From NCBI GenBank assembly GCA_027924585.1, contig BSBM01001067.1:5788501-5852500 (forward strand): a stretch of DNA of 64,000 bases, read 5' to 3'. A program made the position numbers and the translations under genes. The DNA comes from Larix kaempferi (lineage: Eukaryota; Streptophyta; Pinopsida; Pinales; Pinaceae). Of the stretch, positions 44,262 through 55,894 are shown one piece after another. The notes beneath the pieces are model-generated. The model was not told where the DNA came from and made no database searches. It saw only the letters and a list, made by a program, of their open reading frames with translations. The first letter of the stretch is position 1. Every line of letters starts with the position of its first letter.

Positions 44262-47200
44262 GTCCTCCCCACCCAATATTTCGTGTCCTCAAGCAATCAT
44301 AGATCTGAGTGCTACAATACCTATTCTCCTTCCCATGTAGCATCCTCACTTGGTAAATCCTTCCATTGAACAAGGTACTCATGGATGGTCTGGTTCCTCA
44401 GCTTCCTTTCTCTCACTTATAAAAAATTCTCTGGGATCAAAATCAACTTCCCTTCATCATCCAAAGAAGGAAGCTAGGCCAAAACTGCTATCTGTTGGCT
44501 TACTTCCTTTTTTAGGCAAGAGACATGGAACACATTGTGGATTTTACTCTCTTCCAGAATTTCTAACTCATATGCCACTTCTCCAACCTTCCATACAATC
44601 TTGTAGGGCTCATAGAGTCACGGTTTTAGATTTTCGACCCCTTTTCTCTTCAGTGAATGCTTTTTGTAAGGATACAACCTCAGATATACCAAGCCTCAAA
44701 CCTGGAAGCTACTCTCTATCCTATGTCTATCCACATATATCTTCTCTTGGTTTTGAGCTATTTGCAAATTATATTTCAGTGCTCTCAGGATGTCTTGGCT
44801 ATCCTAGATCCAATCCTTAGCTCTGGTTGCTCGACTATCCCCAAAAATCCGTTCAACAAAAGTAGGAGCCTCATAACCATACATTGCTTTGAATGGAGGC
44901 ATATCGATTGACATATGGAAAGTTGTGTTGTAACAGTGCTCACCCAAATTCAACCATTTGATCCATGCTCATTGTTTCCCTATCACATTGTTTCTAAGAT
45001 ACCTTTCTAACCATTGGTTGAATTTATCTGTATGCCCATCGGTTTGCAAGTGGTAGTTGGTATTGAGAGTCACATCTATTCGTACCAATATGAACAACTC
45101 CTTCTAGAAATCTCCCATGAACTTGTTGTCTCTATCAATGACGATGGTTTGAGGAAGACCATGCAATCTGAACACATATCTGAAGAAGAGATCAACCACC
45201 TATGCAACTATATAATCTAATGAAATGGTGAAGGAATGAGAAAATTTTGTGAGCTTATCCACCACCACATATATACAATCTCTCCCTTGTGCTTTGGGAA
45301 ATCATGTGATGAAGTCCATAGAGATGATTTCCCACTTCTACTCTGGAATAGGTAGAGAATGTAATAGACCTGTGGGGTTTGTGTGTTCTACCTTTTTCTG
45401 TTGACATGTACCACACTCCCTTACATGGTTCAATGCATCATTTTTGAGGCCCTTCCAGGTGAACCTCTCTTGTATATGCCTGTATGTATTCAAATAGACA
45501 ATATGTGTTGCTAATGGTGAATTATGTTCCGCCTCCATGATATTTTACTTCAATGTTGATTCAGGCACCAAATAAATCCTATCCTTGTAGTAGATGACCT
45601 CATTGATTACTTTATACTGGTCATCCCACAACAATCCATCCAACACTTCACATGCAAACTTGTTTTTAGAGTACTCCACCAAGAGCTGAGCTTTCCAATA
45701 TGTTGAGAGCTCCATCAGGGTGATAGTTGGTCTCCTAGAAAGCGCATATGCAATAATGTTTATTTTTCCCTTCATGTACTCTATGTCAAAATTATATACT
45801 TGCACCTTGTTGACCCATTTCTGTTGCCTATCATTCAACTCCTTTTGGGACAGGAAGTGCTTCAAGCTGTTGTGATCTTTCTTGACTATGAACTTGCTTC
45901 CCACTAAGTATTGTCTGAATTTTCCCAAAGCATGCATTATGGACAACATTTTTTTTAATCATAAATGGAGTAATGGTGCTCATGTTTCTGCAAATTCTAG
46001 CTCTCAGAGGAGATAGAGTGTTGATTTTGCATTAGAACTGCTCCTATGCCTTCTCCTGAGGCATCACACTTGAGCACAAAAGGCTGAGTTAAATATAGCA
46101 TGGCGAGGACATGACAACTGCTCATCACCTATCTCATCCTCCTTAAGGCTTGTTCTGCTTCTTTTGTCCAGCATAATGGTCCCTTATTTGTAAGATCAGT
46201 CAGAGGTGCCATCAACTGGGAAAATCCCTTAACAAACTTTCTGTAATAAGTACAGAGTTCAACAAATCCTCTCATCTCTGTCACATTCTTGGGGTTCGTC
46301 CAATTAAGGATGGCCTTGATAGTCTCGATGTGAACCTTCACTCCATCTTATCCAATCACATGACCCATATAAAAAATATCGGTCATACCAAACTCAGACT
46401 TGGATAGTTTCACATATATCGACTGTTCTGATAGAATAATCAACGTTGTTTCCAAGTGTTGCAAGTGCTCTTCCCATGCCCTTCTATAGATGATAATGTC
46501 ATTGAATAACACCAACACAAAATTGAGCAACTACGTACTGAATATGCAGTTCATGCACGATTGGAATGTAGTAGGTGCTTTAGTCCAACTAAAGGGCATG
46601 ACTAAGAACTCAAAGTGACCATAGTGACAATGGAAAGTAGTCATATGTACATCTTCTTCTCTAACCATGATTTAATGGTATCCTGAACCAAGGTCAATAT
46701 TGGAGAAGTAATTTTCTTTGTGCAACTCATCCATGAACTCATCAATGAGTGGAATGGGGTGCCGGTTCTTGATTGTGTTTTTGTTCAGGGCCCGATAATC
46801 TATACACATCCTCATTGTTCCATCCTTTTTCTTTACCAACACTACCGAATATGCGAATGGACTCAAACTAGGACGTATGAATCCCAACTCAAGGAGTCCC
46901 TTTATGGTATCTTCAATCTCATCCTTGAACATTTTTGGATGCCTTTATGGAGTGGTGATGATGGGCTGAGTTCCCACCTCCAACTCCATTGTATACTCAA
47001 TGCCTTTGTCTGGTGGCCTTCCTGGTGGAAGATCTTCAAAGACACCCTCATATTTCTGCAACAAGTTATGTAGGTCTTCCGAATATAGAGAAGCATCATC
47101 CATAGGTTTCTTGGTTGTGATTAAGCATTATGCTTCCGAATCGATATGTCCATGCCTCAATACTGCTTCCATACTCTTTGCTGTTACAAATTTGCTGGGA

Positions 47201-47992
47201 TAAGTGTTCATGCCTCTCAGAACCACTTGCTTCCCATCATCCCCCTTAAATTTCAATTCTAGAGTTTGGTAGTTCATGGAATGGTCCCCTATGGAGAACA
47301 ACCATTTAACTCCTAAGACTACATTGGTGTCAGGTACATCCACCACGTAAAAGCTATTGGTCATAGTTTAGTTACCTATGGTGAGATTGAGTTTGGGGAT
47401 CCATTTGCAACAATCCATAATGTTTTTACCAGGGATACTCATGAAGAACCCTTCAAATGCTTCCATGGGGAGATTTATCTTTTGCACCATTGCTGCATCT
47501 ATCAAATTTAGGGTGGCTCCACCATCAACCAAAACTGGCACTCTTTGGCCTTTTATCACTCCCCGCAACCTGAGAGTGTGATAATGAGGGAATCCTGATA
47601 AAGTGGAAAGAACTCCCTTCCCGAACTTGGGCTGTGGATATTCCTCCTTTGTTTTCTCATACCCCTCTTATGGAACAGGCTCCTACCCCACAAAGTCTTC
47701 CTCCTCTTCACTGTCATAGAAGAACTCTACGTAGTGTGCCTTCCCCTTCACCCACTTATGACTAGGAACCCAAGGCTCCTGACAAGTGAAGCACAATTTA
47801 TTCCTCCTTAGCTCTTCTATGTTATTGCTATCCATCGTGTTCTTTCCAGATCCATCTTTCTGAAAAGGTTTGGAGTCTTTGAACTTATCGGGAAAGTTTT
47901 TCTTTCGAGGGAATCAGGTATTAGGCGCTACATATTGTAGATCCATAGTACGGTTGATTGCATCCTTCAATGTGGTAGGATTTTAGGCCTTA
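44262..47992 (-). pseudogene. Chromovirus (Ty3/Gypsy) gag end and pol, decayed
   Basis: Minus strand, reading leftward from 47992. The end of gag is first (NPTTLKDAINRTMDLQ, zinc-knuckle-like CFTCQEP). The protease has VLVDGGATLNLID at about 47540. Reverse transcriptase follows ([37 protein letters not shown]), with the catalytic box changed to FNDIIIY at about 46505. RNase H comes next (NSLKHFLSQKELNDRQQKW), then integrase (CGTCQQKKVEHTNP and a later [14 protein letters not shown]-like region). A chromodomain is at about 44395-44330 (IHEYLVQWKDLPSEDATWE). Many stops and frameshifts are present. The gag start continues at 61851-62090 beyond the Copia insertion. The chromodomain identifies a chromovirus. 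Confidence 0.85.
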
Positions 47993-48293
47993 TGTTGATG
48001 TAATTGTAACTTCGGAATGTATTTCACCTATGTATATTGTACTCCTATAGAGATGTTATTATTCCTCTATACGAAAGTGTCGTCATTTGTATTGACAAGT
48101 GTCGTAACTCGCAGTGATGGGTTATTAGACCACCAAGTGTGGGGTCAGCCCTGATTAGTATAACCATGGGTTATTAGACTGAGTTAGACAAGTCAGCCCT
48201 GCTAGGTTATTAGGCAAGTTAGGTCATGTATAAATTGAGTGCGGGAGGCACTCTATTTGATCATCTCATTATTCACTTCTACACTACTCGGAA
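47993..48293 (+). repeat. Copia 5' LTR, first piece
   Basis: The sequence starts TGTTGATGTAATTG and matches 61279 onward with scattered differences. It is cut at 48293 by the non-autonomous element, with CGGAA duplicated. Confidence 0.9.
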
Positions 48294-50319
48294 TGTCATG
48301 TCCCAAATTTGTCATTGGGTCACAATGGCCTAATCACATTGGCCGTATTCATTAGAGTTTGTCAAATTGATGCTAAAAGTCAAATAATTGCCAAGGAGGA
48401 AAATTACTAGTTTCCTAGGTTTGGGGTGGAAGCTTTGGGATTTGGAATAATGGGGATAATAAATGATGTTTGAACATTAGAATGGAATAAATATTTAATA
48501 AAGGAGCTAAATAAATATATACAAGTGAAAATCAAAGTGGCATTTGATCATGAAGACACATGGAGGAAGTGGGACCCACATATGGCTAGATTTCCCCACT
48601 ACACTTGGCATCATTCTCTCACCAATTCGAATTCAAGGTGAATGGTAACATACTTGGGGGAGTCCAAAAGGTATTATTCATTGCATGACTCATCCAAGGT
48701 CGAAATATAGAGGACGAGTAACTCCCATGGAAGAGGAAGAGGCAATTTGGAGCTAGTGAGACACTTGGGCTAGATTCCCTAGCTCTATGACAACAATGAT
48801 GAAGATGTTATGACACCTATGACACAAATCAGACCTAAAGGCTGACATATGACATATATGACATGTCAAGCTAAAAATAGACTCCAAGAGGGCGCTCAAG
48901 GGTGTTAGGGAAGCTAAGATGCTTCCACATGTGATTTGGTGGAAGTGGGAGACTAGGAATTGTTGTACAAGTGGCGTTCTTTGGAATCTCTTCCCAACTT
49001 GAGTTGGCATGAGTCTCTTGGAAGGAATTCAACCCATGGAGGACATTAGAAGTTTATAAATATCAATAACAAAGAATGAAACCAGCTTTTGATCATTTGT
49101 ATAATTTGCAATTGCATTTGTGAAGAGGGAGAACTAGTGGATGACTAGTTTCTTGCCTTAGCCAATTTCGAGGGTGAAAGATTCCCATCCAATTTGGTAA
49201 TTGGAAAGGCCATTCAGACCTTTCATTTGGATATTTAATGGAGTCTTTATTTGCAGGTGTAAGCTACAGGGTAGCTCATGGTTTCTTCTATTGTAGCTCA
49301 CTCCTTCAACCATTTCCAGTTTTGATGGCATATTCTTGATCCTTGAGGGAGGGCATTTTTGGTGAGCTATTGTACTCTTTGGGGAAGATTTTAATGCCCC
49401 ATTTATTTTGTAATATGAATTAAATACTCTGTTTTTCATCTCCAAAAAGTTTCAGGTCGAAATTCCAAGTAGAAATGTATAAATCTCATTTTTAATGGAA
49501 GAACAATGCCATTTCCCCACTACCTTGTTGTGAGCCAATGTATTGATGATTATTTCGAATGAATGGATGATTCTATGATATATTTGTTATAAATATACTG
49601 CCATGGATGTATTATACAAGTTTCATATACTTTACTTGAGCATTTGAAGCATTTTTACTCAGTTTAGTTGTATTGGGAGGTGAAATAGTGCCATTTCCCC
49701 AAGGGTCGAATTGGGGATTTTTGCAGTTGAATGGGAGAGGGTGAGAACAGTTGTAATAAACCATTAATGGTGAATATGAGACCTTAATAACATACATAAC
49801 ACATTACATACCTCTGTTCATAAATTTGATTGGGTTTGGAGGCATTTGGGAAGCCATTTTCAGTACTTACCTCAGGGGGATTTGAACCCCAAATCACTAG
49901 TAAAATTGCATACTTGGTCCAGAATATTAAGAGAGTTTGCAGAGGTCTTTTGGTGGACATATGTCATCCATAAACATCATATTCAAGTTCTAATATCATT
50001 CATACACCTTCCCTGAATATTTGAAGGCATTTGGAGTCAATTTGAGACCTAGAGACCAATACTAGTCAAAGAAAAATCACTAGTAAAGTTACCTACATTG
50101 ATCAGAATTGAAAGAGGATTTGCAGAAGTATTTTAAAGGTCCAAAGGCATCCCTGAAACACATATTTATGTTCTAATATCATTCATACACCTTCTTAGAA
50201 TATTTGGGATCATTTGGGGCAAATTTGGGACCTAAAAATCAAAACTAGTCAAAGGTCGAACTAGGGAAAAAAAGTGGAAAATTGCAATTTTAATAAAATT
50301 CCTAACAAGGGACATTACA
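48294..50319 (+). repeat. 5' LTR of the non-autonomous element
   Basis: This 2026-bp LTR pairs with 53030-55055. The two differ at clearly more sites than the large Gypsy LTRs do. Both contain phrases such as ATTTCCCCAAGGGTCG. No coding sequence is recognised in it. Confidence 0.93.
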
Positions 50320-50320
50320 G

Positions 50321-50332
50321 TGGTATCAGAGC
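50321..50332 (+). other. Primer binding site (initiator tRNA-Met)
   Basis: TGGTATCAGAGC stands one base after the 5' LTR end. This is the standard plant tRNA-Met primer site. Confidence 0.92.
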
Positions 50333-50385
50333 ATGGTCCTTGCACCTGTGGATTTGGTACATACATTCAAGAATAATTGGCAGCC

Positions 50386-52842
50386 ATGTCTTACTATTAT
50401 GATGAATCCCATGAGTACAATTTTTATGGGGAATATGTAGATGCTTATGAGCAATATGAAGCAGAATGCGAATGGTACGAGGAAGAGGTGCCATCATGCA
50501 ACACTTATTACAATTTCAACAGAAATGAAGATTATTCTTATGACTTTAGATCTGATGAATATGAGTGTGTCACACCAACAAAGGATAATTCTATGAGCGA
50601 GTTCCAAAGATGGAGAGAAAAATATAAAACCTTGCCCCAACAATATCAAAAATATTAAGAATATCTTGCTTCAAGCAAAAATACACAAAATGCCATGTCT
50701 TTTGAGTACTTTGCTGAACATGTTTTTGAAAATAGGACCAAAAATGAAGATGTGGAGTTAGTAAAGAAATGTTTATGCCCTTCTTGTAAAGAACATTGGA
50801 GTGAGTATCATACATGTGTGCATGAAATTATGTCCCACTTGAGGAGAGCTTTTGGGAATTCTTCAAAAAGAGATTCCAAAGATATTGATCATAAGGAAAA
50901 CAAGGGGCAAAATGCATCATCTTGCTTGAAGGATAAAAATGAAGAGACATCACAAGAGCATGAAGAATATTCTATTGAAAATATGGAAGATCATTTCGAG
51001 ACACCTTCTAGCTTAGACATGAACCAAAGAGCATCTACTAATGGATGTTTAAACTATGAAGGAGTACCTACTGATGGGTGCTCACACCTCTATGTTGGTG
51101 ACATAGAGATCACTTTTGAAAGTGTTGCTGCAAGCCCAAGTTCCATTAAGCATGATAATGAAGACCTTGTAGCAGTTGAAGAAGAATCAAGATCAACTTC
51201 CCCATCACCACTTGAGCTTCATGAAGTTGGTCCAAGCAAAATTGAAGAAGATGAGGAGGTTCATTTGCAAGAGCCTCATTTTCTTGAAGGGTCCTTAAAG
51301 ATGAATGAAAATAAGATCCAAGAGTCCCTCAACATTCTCCATGACACTCAAGCATTGGTGTCAAATTCTTGTTGGAGAGCTACTTCATTGGAGGAAACAT
51401 CCTTCCCTTAAGACATGGAGAAGATTCAAAGAGCAATGTGCCACATCAAAGGTAATTTCATGTCTTTGCTTTTTGATAGAAACCATTTGTTTGAGCTTAA
51501 TGAATTGTTACATGATGCATACTTGAAGAATAATGAGGATATTCATAAGCTCACAATTCAAAATGAGCAACTTCTTGAAAAGTTGCAAGATACTTGTTTT
51601 TCCTCCTATGTTTCAGATTGTCAAATGGTAGATTGTTTGGAGGATTCTCATGACATGGTGGATCATGAGAAATGTGGGAATTTGAATGTGCTTAATGTGT
51701 TTGAATATGAACTTGAAGAGATCCAAACACTTGATGTGGTGGAAGAGGAACTTGAATTGTCTCTTGATGAAGCTTATGCAATTTTTACAGAAGAGCATGA
51801 TTCCTCTACATTGGAACCAATCTATGACAAAGGTTTCCCACTTTTGAAGGAGCTGCATGATACTACCCACATGGATCCTTCCCATGATGAAACTCCTGCT
51901 TTTTTTTATCATTTGGGTAAGTTAGTTCATTATCCTACATCCTACAATTCCATGTTTTGCAGCATTAGTCTCTATGAAGTATGGGTGAAAGGGTTCTTTT
52001 TGATGGTGCCACATGAGTATGGAACTCCTAGATTTAACTTTTATGATGACATGGTTGGAGCACATTCTTATTCACATTTGCAGTAGCATCCTTTGTTACT
52101 TTATGATGATGCACATCTACATGAATGCACCTACGATATGCATTTGAATCACTTGAAGACTCATGGTTTTTCTTGCTCAACACTTGATTCATTTGATGTT
52201 GGAGGAACTTCATCCAACACTTGGGTGAATAGATTTATGATTGGAGAACATTTTTGTTGCAAGACACATACTTTGCTATATCTTTATGGCTCTCACATTC
52301 AGGGATGTATGGGTGAGACTTCTTTGAGTCATTTGAAGTCTCCTTGTTTTTTCTGCTCATTATTTGGTTCAGATTTTAGTGGAGATTCTTCATTCATTTC
52401 TTGGATGAAAGAATACATGGTTGAATATTTTGATGCATATCACATCCTTTTGGAGCAGCATTATAGGACATGGGATGCTCACCTATGTCATTGGAGCAGA
52501 TTTGATTGGTCACTTGAAGCTTGTATGCACTTGGAAAATGGTGGTCTACTTGCTTGGAGGTATAAGCACTTTCATGACTCTTTGATGAAGCATATCCTTG
52601 CTGTACATTTTCATTATGTTGTTATGTACTTTGATGATATATATTTGGTACTCATGATTTTTGGAAGGATGCATACGAGAAAATGGGATCCAGGAATCCT
52701 CTTAACTAATGGTGTGGGTTGGAGAGCACTCTTAATTATTGGGGTGCAATACAAGCAATGGGACCTTGGAATAATTTTTATCTCATTGGTTTCAAATTTT
52801 TTGAGGAAACAAGCAGTATGGGAGATGGATTTACCCACTTAA
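50386..52842 (+). pseudogene. Unknown ORF of the non-autonomous element, three in-frame stops
   Basis: One frame runs from the ATG at 50386 to TAA at 52840-52842 (818 sense codons if the stops are ignored). It is interrupted only by TAA 50656, TAA 51409 and TAG 52084. The frame never shifts, and all three stops fit C-to-T changes of Gln codons (CAA, CAA, CAG). Residues 1 to about 90 are very rich in Tyr, Glu and Asp (MSYYYDESHEYNFYGEYVD). A Cys/His group follows (CLCPSCKEHW, HTCVHE). The middle is acidic and low-complexity. The last third is rich in Trp, His, Phe and Cys, with repeated SHLK/NHLKT phrases. No known domain is recognised and it does not look like an ordinary Gag. The long constant frame says it was protein-coding until recently. 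Confidence 0.65.
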
Positions 52843-52954
52843 TAAAGTGATTTTTATCAGAGTAGTGCAGCAACAAGCATGGTGGTTCCTCTCTAAAATC
52901 TTCATGGAAACTCAAAGACTCAAGGTTGGGCAATTCAATGGCAACTTCAAAGAA

Positions 52955-53029
52955 TTATACATAAAGCAGGTTCTTCAACACCCATGTTTAAAATTGCTTG
53001 AGGACAAGCAATATTGGGAAGGGAGGATT
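52955..53029 (+). pseudogene. Chromovirus pol tail plus polypurine tract retained in the non-autonomous element
   Basis: Just before the 3' LTR, frame 2 reads QVLQHPCLKLLEDKQYWEGR. The chromovirus of this window reads VL-HSDL-LLEDTKYWVGR at the same distance from its own LTR (44330-44262). At DNA level ttgcttgagga and aatattggg are shared. The purine run GGGAAGGGAGGA serves as the polypurine tract. Confidence 0.75.
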
Positions 53030-55055
53030 TGTCATGTCCCAAATTTGTCATTGGGTCACAATGGCCTAATCACATTGGCCATATTCATTAGAGTTTGTCA
53101 AATTGATGCAAAAGGTCAAACAATTGCCAAGGAGGAAAATTACTAATTTCCTAGGTTTGGGGTGGAAGCTTTGGGATTTGGAATAATGGGGATAATAAAT
53201 GATGTTTGAACATTAGAATGGAATAAATATTTAATAAAGGAGCTAAATAAATATATACAAGTGAAAATCAAAGTGACATTTGATCATGAAGACACATGGA
53301 GGAAGTGGGACCCACATATGGCTGATTTCCCCACTACACTTGGCATCATTCTCTCACCAATTCGAATTAAAGGTGAATGGTAACATACTTGGGGGATTCC
53401 AAAAGGTATTATTCATTGCATGACTCATCCAAGGTCTAAATATAGAGGAAGAGTAACTCCCATGGAAGAGGAAGAGGAAATTTGGAGCTAGTGAGACACT
53501 TGGGCTAGATTCCCTAGCTCTATGACAACAATGATGAAGATGCTATGACACCTATGACACAAATCAGACCTGAAGGCTCACATATGACATATATGACATG
53601 TCAGGGCTAAAAATAGACTCCAAGAGGGCGCTCAAGGGTGTTAGGGCAGCTAAGATGCTTCCACATGTGATTTGGTGGAAGTGGGAGACTAGGAATTGTT
53701 GTACAATTGGCGTTCTTTGGAATCTCTTCCCAACTTGAGTTGGCATGAGTCTCTTGGAAGGAATTCGACCCATGGAGGACATTAGAAGTTAATAAATGTA
53801 AATAACAAAGAATGAAACCATCTTTTGATCATTTGTAGGATTTGCAATTGCATTTGTGAAGAGGGAGAGCTAGTGGATGACTAGTTTCTTGCCTTAGCCA
53901 ATTTCGAGGGTGAAAGATTCCCATCCAAGTTGGTAATTGGAAAGGCCATTCAGACCTTTGATTTGGATCTTTAATGGAGTCTTTATTTTCAGGTGTAAGC
54001 TACAAGGTAGCTCATGGTTTCTTCTATTGCAGCTCACTCCTTCAACCATTTCCAGTTTTGATGGCATATTCTTGATCCTTGAGGGAGGGCGTTTTTGGTG
54101 AGCTATTGTACTATTTGGGGAAGCTTTTAATGCCCCCATTTCTTTTGTAATATGAAGTAAAACTCTGTTCTTCATATCCAAAAAATTTCAGGTCGAAATT
54201 CCAAGTAGAAATGTATAAATCTCATTTTTAATGGAAGAACAATGCCATTTCCCCACTACCTTGTTGTGAGCCAATGTATTGATGATGATTTTGAATGAAT
54301 GGATGATTATCTTATATATTTGTGATAAATATACTACCATGGATGTCTTCTACAAGTTTCATGTACTGTACTTGAGCATTTGAAGCATTTTTACTCAGTT
54401 TAGTTGTATTGGGAGGTGAAATAGTGCCATTTCCCCAAGGGTCGAATTGGGGATTTTTGCAGTTGAATGGGAGAGGGTGAGAACAGTTGTAATAAACCAT
54501 TAATGGTGCATATGATACCTTAATAACATACGTAACACATTACATACCTCTGTTCATAAATTTGAGTGGGTTTGGAGGCATTTGGGAAGCCATTTTCAAT
54601 ACTTACCTCAAAGGGATTTGAACCCCAAATCACTAGTAAAATTGCATACTTGGTCCAGAATATTAAGAGAGTTTGCAGAGGTCTTTTGGTGGACATATGT
54701 CATCCATAAAAATCATATTCAAGTTCTAATATCATTCATACACCTTCCTTGAATATTTGAAGGCATTTGGAGTCAATTTGAGACCTAGAGACCAATACTA
54801 GTCAAAGGAAAATCACTAGTAAAGTTACCTACATTGATCAGAATTGAAAGAGGATTTGCAGAAATATTTTAAAGGTCCAAAGGAATCCCTAAAACACATA
54901 TTTATTTTTTAATATCATTCATACACCTTCTCAGAATATTTGGGATCATGTGGGGCAAATTTGGGACCTAGAGATCAAAACTAGTCAAAGGTCGAACTAG
55001 GGAAAAAAAGTGGAAAATTGCAATTTTAATAAAATTCCTAACAAGGGACATTACA
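53030..55055 (+). repeat. 3' LTR of the non-autonomous element
   Basis: The sequence starts TGTCATGTCCC after the purine tract and ends GGGACATTACA. It is followed by the target duplication CGGAA. Confidence 0.93.
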
Positions 55056-55060
55056 CGGAA

Positions 55061-55322
55061 AGTGGAGCACTAGTGGAGGAGGAGGTTCAGCTGCTAGGAG
55101 GACTATCTCTATGTACTTGGGTTGTATCATTGCTCTTTCTATCTCTGAGGAAGTTGTGGGGTTTTTCACCTCTATGGTTTTTCCCAATGAAACTCTGTGT
55201 GTCTATAGTCTCATGTGATTGCTTGGTGTGATTGATATGCATTGTTATACTTGATATGCTGTACATGTTATTCTCTCAGTAAAGCTCCTAGAGTATATTG
55301 AATTAATGCTAAAAAATTAACA
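55061..55322 (+). repeat. Copia 5' LTR, second piece
   Basis: It resumes the Copia LTR after the nested element and matches 61590-61850. It ends AAAATTAACA, directly followed by the primer site. Confidence 0.9.
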
Positions 55323-55334
55323 TGGTATCAGAGC
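55323..55334 (+). other. Copia primer binding site (tRNA-Met)
   Basis: TGGTATCAGAGC immediately follows the LTR end. Confidence 0.92.
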
Positions 55335-55894
55335 TAACCTGAGAAGAAGACATTGTGCAGTTGCGAAGACTAGGGTTTCTTGTTTATTGGGTTTCTCTCC
55401 ACAGATCTTGAAAGGACATAGGGTATTTTGACTCTCCTTAGCAAGGCGCATATTTCTGTCCAATCAAAATTCAATTCTGGGCACTTTCATTTTTGGCCCT
55501 AAAAATTAGGGTTTCCACAAAAATAGGAATTTATGAATTCTGAGACCATAGCTGGAAGCTCCTTGGAAAAATTGAAGTTTAGAGCGTTGGATTGATATTT
55601 TTGGTTGGGTGAAGCTCCGAGAAACTCAAACCCTAATTCAAGGTCCTCCCTAGTGAATTCGGGAGATTGAAAAGCATTTCTGAAGGGTGAAACTTTGCAG
55701 TTTTCAAATTTTGAGTATACCAGGCTGATTATCTCAACAAGGCGCATCTTTCTATCCTTTCAGAAAGTTGAAATTCATATTTTGAATTTTTAGGGTTTCT
55801 CTGACAAACCTTGATCCAGCACCAGATCCAGATTTTTGCAAATCAAGTGGTAAGACTTAAATCTTTTCTATTTCCATTTGAAGTACTCTTTAAG

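Larger units (their letters stand above)
48294..55055 (+). mobile_element. Non-autonomous LTR retrotransposon carrying a single unknown ORF
   Basis: Two LTRs of 2026 bp (48294-50319, 53030-55055) begin TGTCATGTCCC and end GGGACATTACA. CGGAA is present on both sides (48289-48293, 55056-55060). The 2.7-kb interior has a tRNA-Met primer binding site, one long damaged ORF with no Pol domains, and a 3' strip that matches the last codons of a chromovirus pol together with the polypurine tract. No protease, reverse transcriptase or integrase is present, so it must have been moved by a partner. The LTR ends resemble those of the chromovirus at 44261. Confidence 0.92.
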
